This document shows positions 5,520 through 9,764 of a DNA stretch of 9,764 nt, piece by piece. Origin of the DNA: Eutrophobius sp051275005 (GTDB lineage: Bacteria; Pseudomonadota; Gammaproteobacteria; Eutrophobiales; Eutrophobiaceae); contig JBNMOP010000103.1 of NCBI GenBank assembly GCA_051275005.1, positions 1-9,764 on the forward strand. Direction: 5' to 3'. The position numbers and the translations under genes were made by a program. Under the pieces are notes generated by a model. It saw only the letters and a program-made list of their open reading frames with translations, made no database searches and had not been told where the DNA came from. The stretch's first letter is position 1; every line of letters begins with the position of its first letter.

Positions 5520-7193
5520 TTAATATCCCGCCGCATCAAAATATTCACCGGAAAATGGCTCTGCACCCAGACTCAAAAGCAATTCTGACATTTTCTCATT
5601 CGCACCGGTACCCGGCGTAACCCCCGGCCTGCGATAGCGATGATCATAATCACCATTACCAATTTGACGGTAGTATCGACCTTCTGGATCACCCAGGGAA
5701 ATCATCAAGGGTGTCATCCCATATCTGTCTTTTGCATTGATATCTGCACCCTGCTCCACAAGGAATGTCACCATCTTTTGCCAACCTCGATAGGTCGCGA
5801 AATGCAGGGCAGTTCTGCCATCTTCTACACCCCTGGCTGGACCGTCTTCAGCCTTGTGGGTAAGAACATCATTTACATTTCCACCACCTAACTCCAGGGC
5901 TAATTTTGCTGCCGTTATGGCCTTATCTTCCTGCTCTCTGGTAAGGGCGCGTTTTTCTGGACCAGCACCAGTAGCAAGTAAAAAAAGTGATGCACCACCG
6001 CTGGTTTTTGTATTAATGTCTGATACTTCTTCCAGTTGATTTATGGCATCAATATCCCCGGATACCCCTGCAAGCAATAATGGCGTCGCACCCACGGGTG
6101 AGATCATCGAAGGATTCTGGGTATGACGAGCGAGGAAATAATTATCCTGAAATGGGAAGGCATATTTAATCTGTACATTGGGATCGGCACCATAATCCAG
6201 TAAATCACCTATCAGCCCAGTCATATTAATCCGTGTCCAGCCCACCTTATCGGTAGGCTTTTGTCCACCACCGCTGAGGAAAAGTAGTCCTTGATGCAAG
6301 GCATAATGAAGTGGGGCAATTCCCCATGCATCCCTGATGTTGGGATCCGCACCCTGTTTTAATAAAAATCTGGCCATGTCCTCATGACCACTTGCCAGTG
6401 CAATGACCAGTGGACTGCCATGTTCTGAGTGAGGCGAGTTGATGTCCGCACCTGCTTTTAACAAAATTTCTGCTGACTTTATATCACCTTGCTGGGCAGC
6501 AAAATGTAACGCTGTAAAGTCACCTGATATTTTTTGAAACCGTATGGTCGGTGGATAATTAGAACCCCAGATACTCTCACCGGGCTTAATATCAATAATA
6601 TACGGTTCTGCTTCCTGAATGATCTTTGACCGAAGATTTATATCTGCGCCATTATTGACTAAAACTTCCACCACCTGTGGATGCCTTTCTGCCACGGCCC
6701 ACATGAGTGCCGTTTGCCCGCCCTTGTTTTCCCTGGCATTAATGTTTGCCCCCAGGCTTAGTAACAATTTAACCCCTGTGACATCACCGGTATTAGTACA
6801 GGTCATTAGGGGTGTTTCGCCGGTTTGTTTCGCCAGATTAGGATCTGCACCAGCATCTAATAATTTACCCAATATGACCGAATAGCTATTTATACAAGCA
6901 AGGGAAAGGGGCGTAACACCATAATCGTTAGCGACATTCACATCCGCAGCTGAGGATATCAGCAGATCAACCGCATCACTGTCACCATTATATACAGCCC
7001 AGGCCAACGCCGTAGTGCCATCTCCGCGTGCAGCATTGACATCGACTTTATTCCTGAGAATGGACTTGAGCGCAGAGTGATTGCCTTCCTGTACCGCAGC
7101 CATTAAGGGAAATTCCTCAGCATAAACGGTTTGTCCAGCGAGCAGTGACATCGTTAATGAACCAATGACCAATAGCGTATTCAACCGAACCAT
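5520..7193 (-). CDS. Exported ankyrin-repeat protein
   Basis: This 557-residue protein has a Sec-type signal peptide (hydrophobic residues about 5-20, probable cleavage after VYA at 23-25) followed by about eleven ankyrin repeats, so it is probably periplasmic and acts by binding protein partners. Clear repeats with the TPLH/TALH and LLxxGADxN signatures begin near 27, 58, 91, 125, 158, 225, 258, 291, 367 and 459, with a last one split around 491-546. The array is interrupted by non-repeat inserts at about 187-224, 303-325, 341-366, 404-430 and 501-530, including GDYDHRYRRPG. No catalytic domain is visible. The start is set by TAGGAGGT (7210-7203) upstream of the ATG. It is the last intact gene of the DUF1592-DUF1552-ankyrin unit, 54 bp after the DUF1552 stop, and the pseudogene lies downstream. 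A scaffold role for the two exported neighbours is an inference. Confidence 0.92.
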   Translation of the reverse strand: MVRLNTLLVIGSLTMSLLAGQTVYAEEFPLMAAVQEGNHSALKSILRNKVDVNAARGDGTTALAWAVYNGDSDAVDLLISSAADVNVANDYGVTPLSLACINSYSVILGKLLDAGADPNLAKQTGETPLMTCTNTGDVTGVKLLLSLGANINARENKGGQTALMWAVAERHPQVVEVLVNNGADINLRSKIIQEAEPYIIDIKPGESIWGSNYPPTIRFQKISGDFTALHFAAQQGDIKSAEILLKAGADINSPHSEHGSPLVIALASGHEDMARFLLKQGADPNIRDAWGIAPLHYALHQGLLFLSGGGQKPTDKVGWTRINMTGLIGDLLDYGADPNVQIKYAFPFQDNYFLARHTQNPSMISPVGATPLLLAGVSGDIDAINQLEEVSDINTKTSGGASLFLLATGAGPEKRALTREQEDKAITAAKLALELGGGNVNDVLTHKAEDGPARGVEDGRTALHFATYRGWQKMVTFLVEQGADINAKDRYGMTPLMISLGDPEGRYYRQIGNGDYDHRYRRPGVTPGTGANEKMSELLLSLGAEPFSGEYFDAAGY

Positions 7194-7247
7194 TTTGTTA
7201 TGACCTCCTAATGCTTGATTAACGACTGCGCGAGAATCTACCGAATA

Positions 7248-8600
7248 TCAGGCGAGGCCTTTCAAAGCGCCCGTAGTATCGCTGGTCTTGTTCGATAGAT
7301 ACTCTTCTGTAGACGCACCAAACATTTCTATAATTGAGTAATGCAGGTTAGATACAGGCAAGCCGTCATAACGAAGGTGTCGACCACCCCTTATCATGCC
7401 CTGGGCACCGCCGATTACGGCTATAGGGACATCATTGTGGACATGATTATTGGCATCACTCAAACCACCACCGGCGACGATTATGGAATTATCCAACATA
7501 GTTGAGCCATCGACCTCTTTTGTGGTGTGCATCTTTTCCACTAGATAGGCCAACATATCACTTTGATAACGATCCACCTTTTTAAGTATCTCAATGGCGG
7601 TTGAGTTGCCTTTATGATGAGACAATGAATGGTGACCGTCACTTGCACCAAGTTCAAGGTAGTTTCGATTAGTGCCTTCATGACCAAACATAAATGAGAC
7701 CACCCTGGTCATATCAGCTCGATAGGAAAGGAACATCAAATCAAATATCAACTGACTGTGCTCGCGTAAATTCTCAGGGATGCCGGCCGGTCGATTTAGA
7801 TCCACTTGTTTCATGTTGTCACCGGACGCTGTTCTTGACTCTACTGCCTGAATACCGCGTTCAACATCACGGACAGCACTAAGATATTCATCGAGTTTAT
7901 ATCTATCACTGGCGCCCACAGAGCCCATTAAATTCTTTACTCTGCTACTAACTGAATCGAGTACACTGCTTTGTCGTTTAATCCGCCGTTGCATGGCCTC
8001 GGTATTAACCGAATCAGTATCGCCAAATAAGCGTTCAAAAACCTTGCGTGGGTTGTTCTCCACAGGCAGGGGTGTATTTTCAGTTCGCCAACTCATGGTC
8101 GCTGTGTAATAAGGTTCATAGTCGCCACCACCTTGACCTACCCACTCTGGTGTATCCAGGCTAAGTTCCAGTGAGGAAAGCGGCGTGTCCTTACTCACGT
8201 GTTTTGCAATCACCTGGTCGGCAGAAATACCTACACGGTCAGAAAATGGATGGGCACCAGTCAGGTAAGATGCGCAAGGTCTGGCATGGGGACCACCTCG
8301 TTCACCCGGCAATAAATCTGCGCTCTTGATGTCCATACCACTCAACACCAGCATCTGGTCCTTGTAGGGTGCGAAGGGTTCTAGTGTCGGTGACAACTGA
8401 AAATTTTCACCGATCGTCTTAGGTGTCCAGTTTTCCATGATCCGACCTGTAGTCAAATAGACATTCCCCAGCTTAAGAGAAGGTTTAAAATTCGATGCGG
8501 CGAAGGCCGGTACCATGGCATCGAGAAATGGCAAGGCCAGTGTCGCGCCCGCGCCCCGTAAAAATGTCCTACGAGGAATCGCTTTCTTAAATATCATCAT
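7248..8600 (-). CDS. DUF1552 protein (HXXSHH motif), Tat-exported
   Basis: This complete 450-residue protein belongs to the DUF1552 family, named after its HXXSHH motif, seen here as HSLSHH at 324-329 within SDGHHSLSHHKGN. The N-terminus IPRRTFLRG (8-16) plus a hydrophobic segment ending in PAFAAS (31-36) is a textbook twin-arginine signal, implying export of a folded, possibly metal-bound protein. Other histidine- and acid-rich stretches (FGHEGTNR 305-312, SDANNHVHNDVP 381-392) fit a metal site resembling those of the sulfatase/DUF1501-like proteins; a hydrolase role is inference, and no substrate is known. The start is the first of two adjacent ATGs, with AGGAGG (8616-8611) ten bases upstream inside the preceding gene. 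It overlaps the DUF1592 gene by 14 bases, indicating coupled synthesis. The stop is 54 bp before the ankyrin start. Confidence 0.93.
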   Translation of the reverse strand: MMIFKKAIPRRTFLRGAGATLALPFLDAMVPAFAASNFKPSLKLGNVYLTTGRIMENWTPKTIGENFQLSPTLEPFAPYKDQMLVLSGMDIKSADLLPGERGGPHARPCASYLTGAHPFSDRVGISADQVIAKHVSKDTPLSSLELSLDTPEWVGQGGGDYEPYYTATMSWRTENTPLPVENNPRKVFERLFGDTDSVNTEAMQRRIKRQSSVLDSVSSRVKNLMGSVGASDRYKLDEYLSAVRDVERGIQAVESRTASGDNMKQVDLNRPAGIPENLREHSQLIFDLMFLSYRADMTRVVSFMFGHEGTNRNYLELGASDGHHSLSHHKGNSTAIEILKKVDRYQSDMLAYLVEKMHTTKEVDGSTMLDNSIIVAGGGLSDANNHVHNDVPIAVIGGAQGMIRGGRHLRYDGLPVSNLHYSIIEMFGASTEEYLSNKTSDTTGALKGLA

Positions 8601-9764
8601 GGTTGATAACCCTCCTATATTGAAATGGTGTGCTTTGTATTATGCCTAAAATCAGTGATGACCATGTATACCCATCCGATGCTATAGTTTCCACGATTTC
8701 ACGCACCGCTGGTTGATCATAGTACTCTATTCCCCTGCCCAGGGCATAGGTAAGTACTTTTTCAGTAATCGTATGGGCAACCCTGTCAGAATGCTGCATA
8801 AATTCCGTTCTAAACTGGTCAGGCGTACTAAATGCGCTACCATCAAATAGTATCCCGGAGGAATCTACATCCGCATCCGCCTCGTCATAACGGGCACGGT
8901 ATGTGCCCACTGCATCGAAGTTTTCAAGGGCAAAGCCTATGGGATCCATTAATTTGTGACACGAAGAACACACGGGATTTGCCCGGTGCTTTTCCATGGC
9001 CTGTTTTAATGTGATTGCCTTACCGGCATCATTTTCTACCTTTAATGCTGGGACATCCTCCGGTGGTGGTGGCGGAGGCATATTCAGCAGGTTATCCAAT
9101 ACCCATTTACCACGCAGCACCGGTGAGGTGCGATTATTAAAGGCGGTCCCCAATAACAAACCCCCTTTACCAAATAAGCCTTGTCTTTGTTCATAAGCGG
9201 CCAATTGTATGGGTCTGTATCGGCTACCATAAATATCCGGTATGCCGTAATGCCTTGCGAGTCTCTCGTTGACGTATGTATGATCTGAGGTCAGTACCTG
9301 CAGCACGCTATCATCCTTACGCACCATACTTTCAAACCACAACATCATTTCCTGTTTGAATGCCTGACGTAATTCCTCATCAAACTCCGGGAAGATCTCC
9401 TGATTTGGTTTGGCATTATCTATATTGCGCAGGCCGAGCCACTGGCTGCCAAAGTTTTGTATAAACGCCTTGGAGCGAGAGTCCGCCATCATGCGTTGCA
9501 CCTGTTTTTTTAGTGTAGCTGGTTCACGCAATTGTCCTCTCTCGGCAACTTGCAATAATTCCTCATCAGGAATACTGCTCCACAAGAAAAACGAGAGTCG
9601 GGATGCTAGTTCCAGATCACTGACCGCATATACCTCACCCGGTGATACGCCATCGGGGTCCTGCTCGATACGAAACAGAAATTCCGGCCCAGCGAGTATG
9701 CTCTGCAGCGCCAATTCTATGCCGCTATCAAAGCCTTCATCTTCTTGTCCCGCGTTAAAAAGTT
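8587..9764 (-). CDS. DUF1592/DUF1588/DUF1585 secreted cytochrome-like protein, 5' end outside window
   Basis: The reading frame stays open to the window edge: residues encoded up to 9762 read LFNAGQEDEGFDSGIE before ALQSILAGPEF, a normal family sequence, so the TTG at 9714 is not a real start. The 391 visible residues cover three domains in order: DUF1592 (ALQSILAGPEFLFRIEQDP through VNERLARHYGIP), DUF1588 (GLLLGTAFNNRTSPVLRGKW, then a six-proline stretch and CSSCH at 8970-8956 followed by KLMDPIGFALENFD), and DUF1585 (DGSAFSTPDQFRTEF to the C-terminus). The CxxCH is a c-type haem attachment motif, so the protein is expected to act outside the inner membrane. Intact relatives carry a signal peptide, an N-terminal CxxCH domain and DUF1587, which here would lie beyond 9764. 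The gene overlaps the DUF1552 start by 14 bases, placing it first of the three visible operon genes. The biochemical role of the family is not established. Confidence 0.93.
   Translation of the reverse strand, partial: LFNAGQEDEGFDSGIELALQSILAGPEFLFRIEQDPDGVSPGEVYAVSDLELASRLSFFLWSSIPDEELLQVAERGQLREPATLKKQVQRMMADSRSKAFIQNFGSQWLGLRNIDNAKPNQEIFPEFDEELRQAFKQEMMLWFESMVRKDDSVLQVLTSDHTYVNERLARHYGIPDIYGSRYRPIQLAAYEQRQGLFGKGGLLLGTAFNNRTSPVLRGKWVLDNLLNMPPPPPPEDVPALKVENDAGKAITLKQAMEKHRANPVCSSCHKLMDPIGFALENFDAVGTYRARYDEADADVDSSGILFDGSAFSTPDQFRTEFMQHSDRVAHTITEKVLTYALGRGIEYYDQPAVREIVETIASDGYTWSSLILGIIQSTPFQYRRVINHDDI
8611..8616 (-). promoter_or_regulatory. Ribosome binding site of the DUF1552 gene, inside the DUF1592 gene
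   Basis: AGGAGG on the minus strand lies ten bases before the first ATG (8600) and 13 before the second (8597), favouring the first. It is embedded in the last codons of the DUF1592 gene, whose stop is at 8589-8587, so translating ribosomes cover it and can pass directly to the next start. Confidence 0.7.

Noticed and set aside
8996..9196. Plus-strand open frame with a run of glycines
   Set aside because: It is the antisense of the proline-rich segment of the DUF1592 protein, not a gene.
9712..9714. TTG as the start of the DUF1592 gene
   Set aside because: The frame stays open upstream to the window edge and encodes normal family sequence, so the gene is simply cut by the window.

Overview
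The window reads as a chromosomal segment of a moderately AT-rich Gram-negative bacterium, most likely a gammaproteobacterium. This is inferred from gene content: a YghX-like dienelactone hydrolase, a CosR/EctR-like MarR regulator, and a secreted DUF1592/DUF1552/ankyrin gene set. Several genes have strong AGGAGG-type ribosome binding sites, and there is a clean intrinsic terminator. No tRNA, rRNA, CRISPR array, transposase or integrase is visible.

Left block, plus strand (4-2811): an ABC exporter fusing membrane and ATPase domains is followed after 54 bp by a histone-deacetylase-fold zinc amidohydrolase. They look co-transcribed. A 14-codon reading frame with a near-ideal Shine-Dalgarno overlaps the exporter stop codon as ATGA and may couple translation between the two. 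A strong bidirectional hairpin (2858-2879) closes this block and the convergent gene beyond it.

Middle block, minus strand (2931-4668): a YghX-type dienelactone hydrolase with a recessed twin-arginine motif, then a MarR regulator. They are separated by 340 bp of AT-rich DNA holding a possible promoter and several inverted repeats. A short palindrome with a GT centre sits just upstream of the MarR gene and is a candidate autoregulatory operator.

Decayed region (4669-5519): this stretch has no intact gene but is not empty. On the minus strand, 5401-4931 is a recognisable dead copy of the N-terminus of a DUF1592-family protein. It keeps a CxxCH cytochrome motif, a KL....MP segment and an LNRTEY...LLPAD (DUF1587) segment, interrupted by in-frame stops and apparent frameshifts. 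Similarity stops abruptly at about 4931, so the rest of that gene has been lost.

Right block, minus strand (5520-9764): a tightly packed unit of DUF1592/DUF1588/DUF1585 protein (5' end outside the window), DUF1552 protein (14-nt overlap, embedded ribosome binding site, Tat signal) and a Sec-exported ankyrin-repeat protein. All three appear to act outside the cytoplasm. The set recurs in bacteria, but I know of no established function. With the dead DUF1592 copy just downstream, the locus once carried at least two DUF1592 genes flanking the DUF1552/ankyrin pair. This is the most interesting part of the window.
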